A stretch of DNA of 64,000 nt from NCBI GenBank assembly GCA_023053545.1, contig JAKZAN010000007.1:10416001-10480000 (forward strand), in the 5' to 3' direction. This DNA comes from Lepidurus packardi. Its lineage: Eukaryota; Arthropoda; Branchiopoda; Notostraca; Triopsidae. The position numbers and the translations under genes are program-made. Positions 50,330-61,906 of this stretch are shown here, piece by piece. The notes below the pieces were generated by a model that was not told the DNA's origin, did no database searches, and worked only from the letters and a program-made list of their open reading frames with translations. The stretch's first letter is position 1; every line of letters begins with the position of its first letter.

Positions 50330-51120
50330 TTACTCAGCATCTTCAATCCACAGCCCTCGCCTGCCTGACTTCCATCGGGCTCCATAATCCACCAAAATCA
50401 CGCCCCCAAAACCTCAGAGAATCTTCCGTTGCTACATTTAAAGACCTAACACGCGCACAATGTAGCAACGGAAGCTTTTCTGCCCACCAGAAGGTTAAAC
50501 TGAAGCAAATCTTTTAAACGATTTATGACAATCTAATCTCCGAGCATACCTTGTGCCCTCTGGGTCTCCAGTTCCATCACAAGAAAGGGCGAATCCGAAT
50601 CAAAGGCGACATCAAGAAGACCAAAGGGATCAGCTCAAAGCAAGGGTTGAGTGAAGAGCTGATGACGATGATCTTCGGTACAGCAGCTGGAGAAATCGCC
50701 ATCGATGCACTGATAATCTTCTTAGGAACGTCTTCGCCATTAAATAGCGAGGAAAGATCACTAGGGGCTCCAATAAGGAAGCCTAGAACAAAGATAAATA
50801 AAAAATACTCATGAATGAAGTGCTATTGAACAAAAAAAATATAATTTCCAATCATACTTAGCCAAAAAACGTCACAGACGATGGTTTCCATCCCTTGCCT
50901 GCTGTCCAGTATTTCCGGTCGGCAATTGAGATCCAGAATCCGCCTAATCGCCCCCTAAACCCCCAGAAAAGCTTCGTTGCTACCTTAAAAGACCTAACAA
51001 TTTGTAGCAACGAACTTTTCCAGCCCTCCAGAAGCTTTAATTGCAAGCAAGTCTTGACTTTTCACAATTTGGCCTCCGGCATACCTTGTTTCCTCTCGGT
51101 TTCCTGGTTCCATCAGAGAG
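50330..51120 (-). repeat. pair of homologous segments, each with the same hairpin
   Basis: Segments at about 50330-50600 and 50850-51120 align through CTTCCGTTGCTAC.., AAAGACCTAACA, CAGAAG and GCATACCTTGT. Each has a stem around the conserved AAAGACCTAAC loop word: 50423-50438 with 50459-50474 (16 bp), and 50973-50983 with 51004-51014 (11 bp). On the minus strand both end in ACAAG|GTATGC, a good 5' splice-site match. Reading frames are broken by stops in both copies. Confidence 0.6.
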
Positions 51121-51439
51121 AAATCTGAAGATAAGTCCCACGTCGATCATTCTTGAAGACAAAGAAGGCAAATTTGCTTCTCCCAAAGGATGGTGAATGG
51201 CAAGGGAGGAAGGAAATTATGGCTAAGCTGGGAAATTTGGACCACAAATCTCACTTCACGAATAATTTCTTCACTAAAGTGTTCACAAATTGTTTGGTGT
51301 CACCTGCAAAATACAAAAGACGTAAAATGTTAAAAGCGTTGACAACATTACACAATGTCACTATACTACCCCAATAATGTTTAAACTAAACTTATTTAAA
51401 TCGCACTACTAAACTTTGGCGCGCTTCTTGCAAGCCACA

Positions 51440-51510
51440 ATAGTGTAGTGTTGTGGCTAACCGAGCCCGAACCGAAGCCGCTGCGTCGTGGGCTCGACGA
51501 GCCCGTTGCG
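51440..51510 (+). ncRNA. weak tRNA-like (SINE head?) sequence
   Basis: TAGTGTAGTGTTGTGGCTAA (around 51443) resembles the 5' half and A box of a tRNA. GGCTCGACGAGCC at 51491 resembles a B box and lies inside a perfect GGGCTCG/CGAGCCC dyad (51490-51504). A-to-B spacing of about 40 bases is acceptable. I cannot fold a full cloverleaf, so at most this is a tRNA-derived SINE head. Confidence 0.2.
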
Positions 51511-52793
51511 GCGTCTAGGGCCGCTATGGCGGAAATTCGAAATAAATTCGAGTATTTTCGTTTTGGCCCAGAACGCCAGATTTGAACTTCATTCTTCCGT
51601 TACTTCACACAAAAAAGGTTTAGGGATCGAATCGAGTTGTTTAAAACACTTAATATAAGGCTAGGGGATGTTTTTGTAAAAGTTCACGGAAATTCGAAAT
51701 GTTCGCCAAAATGACCGAATTTGAAATGAAATCATCGGCCTTATACTTGAACATTTCGCAACAAATTACTTCGCAAATGAATAACCAATGCAATATCTTT
51801 CAGTAAACTTAATATGAGTTTCTTACGGTATGAAAAGAAGCCGATGCTAGCGGATACTTGAAAACGATTAGCTGCAATATCACCTGTTATGGAGGACGCT
51901 CTCACTAAACTGTACTGTGCAATGCATTCAATGTAGCAGTGAAGCGTAACAGCGAAGTCGGTAATCGAAAGGTTGCCAGCCACTAACAGCAGTTGACCCC
52001 TCGATTAAACTGCACCAGGCGGCCGGTACAGCCAACTTTGCCAGTATCTATGTAGAAATGGTACTCAGTTTGTCGCTAGTAGCGCTGCAAGCGGCACTTG
52101 TAGAGCTTCTCGTGTCGCCCATACACAAATTGTGCACTTTACTCCGTTTACCGAAATTCCGTCGCCTAGATTTCGAACAAAATGAGTCACGTGATATCAT
52201 TGTTTTGTGTGTCATAATTCCGTTGCAGAGGTGAAGCAAGAAAATTCCAGGGTAAATATTCCATATATTATAATATTACTATAGTATATAAATTGTATTA
52301 TAAAATAGCGTTCACCGCTTGATTACAACAAGATAATGAGCAATACTTATCAAGCGTCTCTTCTTTTGCAGAAAGACCATTTCAATTTTAAAATGAACAT
52401 GAAGTCGTGAACCGTCACAGTATTTTCATTCGGGAAGCCTTAAATACATACGGATACAAACCATACGAAATAACATCTTTCATGTCTCAAGCGCCAGTTT
52501 ATAAGGTATCCAGTCTTATCCTCCTTTCGTAAACGGTTCATCTTCCATTCGAGACAGGAACGAAGTCTTGGGAATACGAGTCGAAGCAACAATGAAAATG
52601 CATAAAGTCTAAAGAGACTCTACAATCGCTGTACTTTGAACAAGACCTTAGGCATTCCGATTCTAAAACGCCAGATTGAAACCGCGGATCACGATCAGAG
52701 GACGGCCCAGAAATGACCATGTGTTTCTGTTTTCATTTGTCTTGTCTAGTTTACATTCCTCGCAGCACCAGCACAGTTCCAGAGGAATGAGCC
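51511..52793. other. region upstream of the WRN gene
   Basis: No exonuclease-like peptide is seen in any frame here. Minus-strand frames at 51741-51983 and 52048-52239 are unrecognised. An AACAATGAA word at about 52590 is the only one near a gene. The promoter of the WRN homologue should lie in this stretch, but no TATA box is obvious. Confidence 0.45.
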
Positions 52794-55700
52794 ATGGAAG
52801 ACGAAGTTGCAATTCATGCAATGCTAGAGGACGACGACGATAGTTGGCTCAAACAAAGTCCGAATATCTCTCACGAGCTTGCATTAGGTATAAACAAAAA
52901 CTGAAAAAAGTTATAAAGGAAACTTATTGCATTAAAGAAGCTCAAAAGATTGAAGACCGCATTATATTTCTTGTGTATAGATGATTCCGTAGTTTGCCCT
53001 GATGACTACGATAGCAATTCAGACATGATTTGCATCGCTGCTAGCCAAGAACAAGAAAAGGAAGAGCAATTAAATGACACCGAGGCGGATCAGCTGTTAT
53101 TAGAAGTGAAGTCTCTAACATACACAATTGAACCTAAATTAACCAGTAAACTGAACTATTTGTGGTACTGTTACGTTATTTATTTATTATTATTTTATTA
53201 TTATTGAGCGTTATTGCCTTATTTATTTGACATTTATTTGAGTTCGAATGGACCTTCAATTTGAATGAACTGATTATGGTTATATTTATTATTTAGGCGT
53301 ACACAGATGTTGAGAAAGTTCAAGAGCCTGTGCTTCCCCCCAAAATGGGTAAAAACACTATTTAGATTTATTCAGTTAAAGATTCCTATCAAATTATTCT
53401 TAAAATTTATTCTCATATTGTGTTCTTTGATTTGTTTTTTTCTCGAAAATTTGTCTCGAACAAAGTCCAAATATCTCTCACGAGCTTGCATTAGGTATAA
53501 ACAAAAATTGAAAAAGTTATAAAGGAAACTTATTGCGTTAAAGAAGCTCAGAAGATTGAAGACCGCATTATGTTTCTTGTGTATAGATGATTCCGTGGTT
53601 TGCCCCGATGACTACGATAGCAATTCAGACATGATTTGCATCGCTGCTAGCCAAGAACAAGAAAAGGAAGAGCAGTTAACTGACACCGAGGCGGATCAGC
53701 TGTTATTAGAAGTGAAGTCTCTTTCCTACACAATTGAACCTAAATTAACCAGTAAATTGAACTATTTGTGGTACTTTTACGTTATTTATTTATTATTATT
53801 ATTTTTTACTGTTTTTATTTATTATTATTTTATTATTATTGAGCGTTATTGCCTTATTTATTTGACATTTATTTGAGTTCGAATGGACCTTCAATTTGAA
53901 TGAACTGATTATGGTTGTATTTATTATTTAGGCGTACACAGATTTTGAGAAAGTTCAAGAGCCTGTGCTTCCCCCCAAAATGGGTAAAAACACTATTTAG
54001 ATTTATTCAGTTAAAGATTCCTATCAAATTATTCTTAAAATGTATTCTTATATTGTGTTCTTTGGTTTGTTTTCACAGAAGAGAATTTTGGGGACTCTGA
54101 TTATGAGTATACAGAACCCACTCTTGCTCATTTGGCAGCTTTACACAAGTATTTTGGCCATAAGGAATTCCGACCCATGCAATGGCGTATCATTTCCAGC
54201 GTTTTAGAAGTGAATTTCCCTTCAAATTACTTTTTTAAGCTAAAAATATCCTCTTTCTCCTAAGGCTCGTCGAGATCAGTGCGTTATTATGGCGACTGGT
54301 TATGGAAAGAGCTTGTGTTATCAGTACCCAGCTGTTTATAGCGGCGGCTTGAGTGTGGTTGTGTCGCCCCTTATTGCGCTCATGGAAGATCAAGTTTTGG
54401 GTTTACAGGCAGCCAATATTCCTGGTAAAAAAAAAGAAACGTCTTGAAATAATCTAAAAATTCGATAATTATTTCTGACAAGAAATGCGACGTTATTTGG
54501 AGTCTTTTTCCGATTTAAGAATATTTTAAAAGAGTTTCTTGATTGATGAATGTATCTTTTTCTTCGTAGGTACGTACCTGGGATCGGCGCAAACTAAGAA
54601 AAGTGAAGTCATGAGTGGTTTAATGAAAGGCGAATACCGAGTGCTTTACGTCACTCCAGAATATGTAGCAAACAACATGGAGGTGTTGAAGTGTCTTCAT
54701 CAGAAAGTGTCCATCACATTGTTTGCGATCGACGAAGCTCATTGCGTGAGCCAATGGGGCCATGACTTTAGAGCAGATTACGGGTAAAAAAGGACGCACA
54801 TAATAATTTTTTTTAATTTTCTTAATTTTCTTAATTTTTTTTTTTTTCGTTTTAGAACGTTGGGAAAATTGAAAAAAACGTTCCCTAATATTCCCACTTT
54901 GGCCTTAACTGCATCCGCAACTCCCCAAGTCCAAGCTGATATTACGGCGCAGCTCAAACTCAAGTAATTAACTGATTTTTTTTTCGAATTACAAATTGGT
55001 ATTTTTTTATTTTATTTTAAATAGTGATATTTATTTATTTTCATTTCCTTAGGAAAGCTCTGAAGACCGTAACGAGTTTTGATCGTCCTAATCTCTATTT
55101 GGCAGTGCACAGTAAAAGCGGAGACATCTGGAAAGATATTGGCCCTTTAGTACAAAAAGACGCGTACGTGGAAGGCTCAGTTATTATCTATTGTCCCACA
55201 ATTAAGGATACCGAAGAAGTCACACGCGTTTTGAACCGTAATCTTTCATTTAGTTGTTCAAATCTTATATTTTTTCATTGTGGCTTTTCGGAATGAAGAT
55301 CAAGGGGTGGATTGCATGCCATATCATTCCAAACGGTCACCAAATCAACGTAAAGAAGCCCACCAAATGTTCGTCCGTGATGAAGTGACGGTGATTGTGG
55401 CCACAATCGCGTTTGGCATGGGTATTGATAAGCCAGGTTGGTTTTAAATGGTCTAAAATCTTCAAAATTTGTTCCTACTTCAATTGCAGGTAATTGCAAC
55501 CCTTTTTTTATTGCAGATATTCGTCGTGTGATCCATTATGGCTCTCCTAAGGAGATAGAAAGCTACTACCAGGGTAATTACAGGTTGATTAGCCCCTAAG
55601 ACGCTCACTTTTCTCTAATAATGTAGAAATTGGACGTGCTGGAAGAGACGGATTACCTGCAGAATGCCACGTGTTCTTCGCCCCGTGCGATTTTAGGGTT

Positions 55701-58098
55701 TACCACTTCTTTATGAGCAAATTGATGAACGAATCCCTTCGCATGCATCGGAAAAAGATGCTCCGTGTCTTGCAGCAATACTTGGACAGCTCCCAATGTA
55801 GGCGAGTGCTCCTATTGAAGCATTTTGATGGGAAACCGCTTGGAGGTCTTCCTCCCGAGAAATGCTGTGATAACTGTCGCCATAGGTAACTTGGAAGCGC
55901 TCGTTATGATATTCAATTAGTTAATAATTTTTTTTTTTTTTTTTTTTCATTGATAGTAGTGGTTTAGCACCCCAGATTCCTGGCGGGGAAGCTCAAGATT
56001 ACTCCAAAGAAGCAGTTTTGCTCTTGAAGGCTATAGAAGTCTTTGGAGGCAAAACGGGGATAGCGGTGCCTATTCTATTTCTCAGAGGATCGAGTAGCAA
56101 GCGCATTGACTCGCGACATTGCTCAAATCCCTTCTTTGGCCAAGGAAAAGAGCACAGCGAACCTTGGTGGAAGGAACTTGGTACCGTGGACACCTTAATT
56201 TAACTCAATTGCCCTCTCTTTCACTAATCACCGACTCGTTATATACTGATTTCAGGTAAGATGCTCTTAGCCGAAGAATATTTGGAGGAACATACCTGCA
56301 CAGGGAGCAGTTTCACCTACGAGGCGATTCGGATAAGTCGGAAAGGCTATATAGCGCTAGCTAAGTAAGCTGAGATGCATTTTTTGGTTTAAAATAGTGA
56401 AAAAAAAGCCCAAGTCACGTTAAAAACACTTCTATTCACCGTTTAGGAAAACTTTTGCCCCCTTAAAACCCACCCAGCAGTTCATTAACCTGACCAAAGC
56501 CAGTCAGACGGTCGAGAAACACGTTTTGAGGACCGAGTCCGTACAAAGTAGTCAAATCGGACCCAGTAAAACTGTTTCCAAGCCTCAAATCACGTAAAAA
56601 ATTGGATTTTTTCAGGAGTTTTAAGGTTTTACTTGTACAGTAACGAATTTTTGAATTCCTTTGTATAGTTTGTTGCCTTTTGTACCTGTTACTACCAATC
56701 TGGCTCCGCCCCTAGCCAGTCCTGCTATTGACGTGAAGGAATCGGAAGCCCAGAATGCGATTTACCGAGATTTGCTCCAGTTAAGGAACACGTTAGCTCG
56801 CCGGAGCAATTTTATGCCCTATATGATTGTCAGTAACCGTGCTCTGGTCGATCTCGCCAAGATTCGTCCGTCCACTCTTGAGAAACTAGCCAAACGTAAA
56901 GAAAAGACCTTTTTAAAACCTGTTAAAATCGCTTAAAAGTGATTACGTTCATTTTATTTTTTGTTTGTGCAGTTGAGGGCTTCAATGAATCTACTTTGAA
57001 GCAATTTGGGCAAGAATTTGTGAACCAGATTGCGGTTCTGGGCAAGAAACTCAACGTTGCACTGGACACTGATGAGATTTCTGCTGCCAGAGAAGCTAAA
57101 GCAGCAGAAACGTCAAGTTCGCCCCAATTAGACTGTAATGCGTCTTTATTATCCTTGCTAAAGCCTTCGGCGAAGGAAACTTACCTGATGTTCACTCAAA
57201 TGAAGACAATTGTGGCAGATATTGCTATTACGAGGTGATTTTCGCCTTATTTTTGGGATTTACGCTTGATTCTTATCCTTTTTTGCCCTTTTGGCCCTCT
57301 CAGGAATTGCACGCAAGGCACAGTCGTTAATCATTTGTGTGAGGCCATCAAGGTTGGCTTACCATTGGATTTGAACCGTCTGGGCGTCACTCCACAAGTT
57401 GAAGAGCTCATCACGAACGTAATTCGCTCTCCACCAATCAATTCTAGTAAGAAGAGCCGATAGTCTAACACCAATTTAACCTTAAAAGACGTTAATTTGA
57501 ATCATTTTTCATAGATATCTCGCTTTTGAAGCCTATTAAAGAACACTGTCCGCCCAACATCAGTTATGATCAGATCCATGTGGTCTTGGCGTTGCTCAAG
57601 AAGAGATTTGGAGTAAATGAGGAGACAAAGGCAGTCAGCGAGAATGTAGTGGGCCATTCCGAGCCTGTTTCCCAGTTGCCGCGCCAGAATTCGTTCCAAT
57701 TTCAAACTGCACATCAAAGTATGGCTTCCCAGCCCAAGATTGATGCGGTTTTTTCTCCTGCGTCGTCACAAACTATTACTGCGCCTGCGGCTGCAACAGT
57801 TGCAGAAATGAGAGAGGGGGAAGTGTTTTTGACCAAGGAGAGGATTATGGAATTGGCCAATTTAGCGCAGCAGATGAAGTCGCAGGATACTTTGAAAATC
57901 AGGCTGCCCACAGTTAACCCAAGTAACGGTGCCACTTATGACATTGGAGTTGCGGAGGTTGTACCGATGGCTAACGTTATAAGTCCTGCTGATAAACGGA
58001 AGCTTCCGGACTGGATTAAGACGGGAGTGAATTCTCAGCCACAAGCAGCCAAAGCTGGTAATTCAGTTCCAAACAAGAAGAAAAAGCCAAACTTGTAG
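52794..58098 (+). CDS. WRN: WRN-like RecQ helicase, 20 exons, no exonuclease domain
   Basis: Exons by GT-AG and frame: 52794-52887, 52981-53105, 53297-53348, 53587-53711, 53932-53983, 54079-54209, 54265-54424, 54570-54783, 54856-54963, 55053-55237, 55299-55436, 55517-55573, 55627-55885, 55957-56180, 56256-56364, 56447-56593, 56669-56895, 56973-57234, 57304-57446, 57515-58098. They sum to 3396 nt, or 1131 residues. The start ATG sits in GCCATGG with an in-frame TGA just upstream. Visible parts: acidic repeats 32-91 and 91-150; Walker A GYGKS 205-209; DEAH 301-304; LTASAT near 335-340; [10 protein letters not shown] near 453-462; [10 protein letters not shown] 480-489; zinc cysteines 538, 560, 561 and 564; RQC winged helix about 575-680; HRDC about 759-824; C-terminal helix-turn-helix about 862-920 (IAITR, then [13 protein letters not shown]); KRKLPDW near 1098; KKKK at 1125-1128, a likely nuclear signal. 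By homology it is an ATP-dependent 3'-5' DNA helicase in the nucleus, acting on replication and repair structures. Human WRN has an N-terminal 3'-5' exonuclease; none is encoded here. Confidence 0.93.
52854..54070 (+). repeat. 606-bp tandem duplication inside the WRN gene
   Basis: Intron 1 plus exons 2 and 3 and their introns (unit about 52854-53458) are repeated immediately downstream (to about 54070). The relic of the exon 1 end (TCTCACGAGCTTGCATTAG) at about 53478 marks the junction. Exon copies start at 52981 and 53587, exactly 606 apart. The coding copies differ at 5 of 177 positions, giving two residue changes (N to T, V to F). All splice sites of both copies are intact. Confidence 0.93.
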
Positions 58099-59219
58099 TG
58101 TCTATATTATGTATGTTCATGTACTTTGGTGATAATTTTGATTTTAACATGGAACTTGAAGACTTAGGAAAGTCTATTTTTTCTAGTAAATGAAGCATTT
58201 CTCCGGCTATTTCAATGTTTTTCTTGGTGTCGCAAATTATGCGCATCCCAATATAATCATGAATATTCGTGTTTTTTTAAAAGACAGGCCGAGAAAATTG
58301 ACAGTGACATCTATTGAGGGTGATGCGATGCCACTTCGTCTCGTATACCTTAGCTCGGGTAAGGGCGGCTACCATGGGGCATTTCTGAACAACTTTTTTG
58401 AGGAAACTAGTGCATTTAGTGAAAATATTCTTTGACAGTAATCTTGAGCTTGCTAACAATAATCTTGAGCTTGAGCTTGACAGTAATCTTGAGCTTGAGG
58501 TAGTGCACAACCAATGCACAGTGTTTTCTAATGAGTAGTAAATTAGCAATATGCAAATGAAATTTGCGGCTATGAAAAATACGTGACCTAAAGATGTGTC
58601 CTTTGATTGTGCACTAACTGCTAATGAAAGAAAACTTTTATTTTATTTTGCTTTCACATCTGACAAGCCGTTTTCGAAAAATCTTGTTGTTGACATTGCG
58701 TTGACACAGCAAGCTTTGGTGATAATTTGTACTTTTCAGAAACAGAACAAGCGTAGCAACTTTGCCAGTAATTAGCTATTTATTTCTTTTCTTACTTTCT
58801 TACGCAAGGCTTTCGCAAAACAATAACAAACATCAGTGCCATCTGGGACTCTTTCCCATCAATAAGCTAAGGTACACGGGAGAAGCAAAAAGAAAGAGGG
58901 GTTTGGTCTTGTTTTTGTTATTTCTGAGTATCTGGCCTCCCTAAACAAGGTTTGCAAATTATTAAAGGCCAAAGGTGCCCACATATTTGCGTTTTTCGAA
59001 CGTTTTACATTAGTTTTCAAGAATAAAAATACAAATGTATACGGGGAAGATAACTCGCCCAATCAGCTTGCTAGCTCGCCAGTTAGTCCCTCCCCCACGC
59101 TTGATCTAAATGTCTACCGTTAGCGGCTCCAGTTGATGACGCGTCAAAACAAAGCGGGGCGTCTCAAACGTGGTATTTCATCAATTTCATCCTTTCTAAT
59201 GTGAAACCCCCATTGAAAA
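58099..59219. other. spacer between WRN and its paralogue
   Basis: 1.1 kb with no convincing gene. Frames at 58190-58435 and 58762-58944 are unrecognised. A CTTGAGCTTG-type direct repeat lies at 58440-58500. The promoter of the downstream gene should be here. Confidence 0.5.
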
Positions 59220-60657
59220 ATGATAAAACGGACCGTAAAGCTTGACTGTAGTCTCTCTGTAGAGCAAGGATTAGGTAAAATTAACAACATGATAAAAAAA
59301 AATTCTGTTTATTTTTACGAAGTTCAGTGCTTAAACACCTTTGTTATTCCTGTTAGGTGAATCCATACTTGATACAGAGGACGAAGAAAGCCTTGCAGAC
59401 CTGATTTGTCTTGAGGCCAGCCAAAACTATGAAAAGGAAGAGCCAGAGTACTCATTAGATGAGACCCAGGAAGATATGCAGCTCTTACTGAATGTAAAAC
59501 GCTTAACTTGTAATTCCTCACACAATTTAACCTAAGATTGATTAACGCGATATCCTAGATCATTAAATTTTCCATTTAAATTATTATTAGTTATTGAAAT
59601 GAAATAAATAAGCTTTTAAAATTAGATTTTTTATTACAATTTGTTGTAGGCTTGCGAGAATTTGGAGAGAAGTCCTCAAAAATCACAATCGAATGAAAAA
59701 ACTATAAACCAGATTGTGACTCTGGGTGAGAAATTACACCTTGAACTGGAGAGTGATGAAACTTGTGCTCCAAGAGCAGTTGAAAACCCATGTCATCCCA
59801 ATTTAGCACGTACGGCGTTGTTGAAATTGCTGAAGCCTTCGGTAAAAGAAAGTTACCGCATGTTCACTCAAAACAAGCTAAGTTTGGCAGATATTGCCAT
59901 TACAAGGTGATTTTTTTGGCTTTTTTTGAGCGGATTTTTGCTCTTTGTTTTCGAATTTTAATCTTTGAGGGGATCTTTTCGGCTTTAGGAAGCGCGAGGA
60001 AATGACGGTCGTAAATCATCTGTGTGAGGCCATCGAGGTTGGCTTACCACTGGATTTGAACCGTCTAGGAGTCACGCCACAGATCGAAGCGCTCATCAGG
60101 AACGTTGTGTGCTCTCCGCCGATCAATGGGAGTAAGAAGAAATCGCTCATTTAAGACCATTTTAGACTTTAAAGTCATTTTTAACGAAATTAGAAACAGA
60201 TATGGCGGTTATAAAGCTTATTAAGGACAGTTGCCCACCTGAGATCAGCGATGAGCAGATCCGAGTGGTTTTGGCGTTGCTCAGGCAGACATCAGGGGTA
60301 AAAGCAGAGACGAAACCGGTTATCGAGACTGGAGTAGGCCATCCTGAGCCTGACTCCAAGTTAGGGCGCAATAATCGGCTCCAATCCCCCACTGCAAAGC
60401 AAAGTGTGGCTGTCCAGACCGAAAATGATGCGGTTGTATCTCCCGGGCAGATAAATACTCTACCTGCTGCAATAACAGGGGCGAACCTGTTTCTAACCAA
60501 AGAGAAGATCTTGGAACTATCCGTTTTAGCCCAGCAAATGTGTTCGGGAGAAAGCTTGATCGTTACATTACCTACAGTTAACCCGAATACTGGCGCAATT
60601 TACCCTATTGGAGTTGCTGATGTGGTTCGAGTTGCAAGTCCTCAACAAATCGTATAA
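59220..60657 (+). CDS. helicase-less WRN paralogue, 5 exons, 349 residues
   Basis: Exons 59220-59274, 59357-59493, 59650-59906, 59989-60131 and 60200-60657 total 1050 nt with no internal stop. An in-frame TGA lies two codons before the ATG. Exon 2 matches the acidic WRN exon 2 (ESLADLICLEASQNYEKEE against [16 protein letters not shown]). Exons 3-5 match WRN exons 18-20 of my model: the end of HRDC (NQIVTLGEKL), the C-terminal helix-turn-helix ([29 protein letters not shown]) and the distal region (PTVNPNTGAIYPIGVADVV). Intron phases agree (1, 0, 2, 1), and exon 4 is 143 nt in both genes. The ATPase core, zinc site and RQC are absent, as are the KRKLPDW tail and basic signal. It has no helicase activity by design. 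A role as a WRN regulator, decoy or DNA-binding adaptor is inference. Exon 1 is the least certain part. Confidence 0.82.
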
Positions 60658-60984
60658 AACACGCAAGATTTCGGAATCTTTTTAAAAGTCTTTCTTTGTA
60701 AATCAAAAAGTCAATCTTTCGAATGTAAGGTAAATGCGTCATTTTAACCAAATCGGACAAGTCAGTATCGATTAAGAAGAAAAAGATATTTTTTTAAAAA
60801 AATGTATGTGCGTTGATCTGTCGTGATAAGTTTGGATAACCTATAGGATTAGACTTGGAATTTCCAATCTAGGTTCATCTAGAGACGTTTTTCGTTTTGC
60901 AACTTCGACTTAAACTTAAGACTAGCTAAACTTTCTTGCCTGACGCTTATAAGCGTTCGTTTTAGCCTAAACTTTGAAAGTTTA

Positions 60985-61265
60985 CGACTTGGAAAGTCTC
61001 GATTCCAAAACGAACACTTGTAAGCATAAGTTTACAATTGCCCCACCCATGGGGCGGTGCTTATAGGAAATAAACAAAAGCAATTGTTCGATATCGACAA
61101 TGAAGATACATGAACCTTGGAGGTTTACGGAAGTCGATTTGGAAAGTCTCGATTCCAAAACGAACACTTGTAAGCATAAGTTTACAATTGCCCCACCCAA
61201 GGGGCGGTGCTTGTAGGAAATAAACAAAAGCAATTGTTCGATATCGACAAAGGAGATACATGGTG
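60985..61265 (+). repeat. 150-bp direct duplication
   Basis: TTGGAAAGTCTCGATTCC starts at 60989 and 61139. The two copies are nearly identical and each contains CCCCACCCA(T/A)GGGGCGGTG. The minus-strand frames here are the repeat read twice. Confidence 0.92.
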
Positions 61266-61521
61266 GTGTCAAGTTTAACTCTGGGCGCAAAAGTACTCGC
61301 TATAGACTTGTTTGACTTGAGACCAAATCTAAAAGTCGAATTTCAAATTAAATTCCGACTAGGAAAGGAAAGGCTTTAGCTAGTCAAACAGCTTATAAGC
61401 CCGAATTCTACCTGTCTTGAACGCTTATAAACGCAAAGTTGAGTAGACTTTTAAGTCGGCTTAAACTTTCGTCAAAACAAACGCGGCTTAGGTTTCAATT
61501 CCCTATTCTAAGCTCCCGTTC

Positions 61522-61716
61522 GCGTTGGGTCTCTTATTCGTGTTCCGTATCTCATTTCGCGGTTCGTCTTTTATCCATACCCACCAGAAAGTGCACCATT
61601 AGCAGGTAGCTTGTTTCACGCGTTGGGTCTCTTATTCGCGTTCCGTATTGCATTTCGCGTTTCGTCTTTTATCCATATCCACCAGAAAGGGCACCATTAG
61701 CAGGTAGCGTGCTTCA
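61522..61716 (+). repeat. 98-bp direct duplication
   Basis: GCGTTGGGTCTCTTATTCG starts at 61522 and 61620. Each copy ends in CACCATTAGCAGGTAGC. It lies just upstream of the possible third gene, so it could be part of that promoter region. Confidence 0.9.
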
Positions 61717-61906
61717 AGGGTAAAAGTTGGCGTGCTTGCTTTTTTTCTGTGCGACAGAGCAAGTTTGTGTGTTGTTCTGGCGACTTTTTAGGTTTGTTAA
61801 TCCTCGAAAGCCGACTTGTCCTTTCGTTTGTAGTAAGCGCAGTGAAAGTGGAATAGAAAGTACAAGACTTTTTGTGTTATAGCTCCTGCAACTTAAAACA
61901 TTAGCA

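Noticed and set aside
50551..50814. 87-codon plus-strand frame as a gene
   Set aside because: The homologous second segment at 50.9-51.2 kb does not keep this frame, so the similarity is not protein-level.
53455..53495. Second copy of the WRN exon 1 end as an extra coding exon
   Set aside because: It is a truncated relic at the duplication junction without a start codon and with a poor acceptor. Exon 3 joins exon 2' in frame without it.
58190..58435. 81-codon frame between the WRN genes
   Set aside because: No recognisable family, no similarity to WRN exons and no splice signals. Spacer is the simpler reading.
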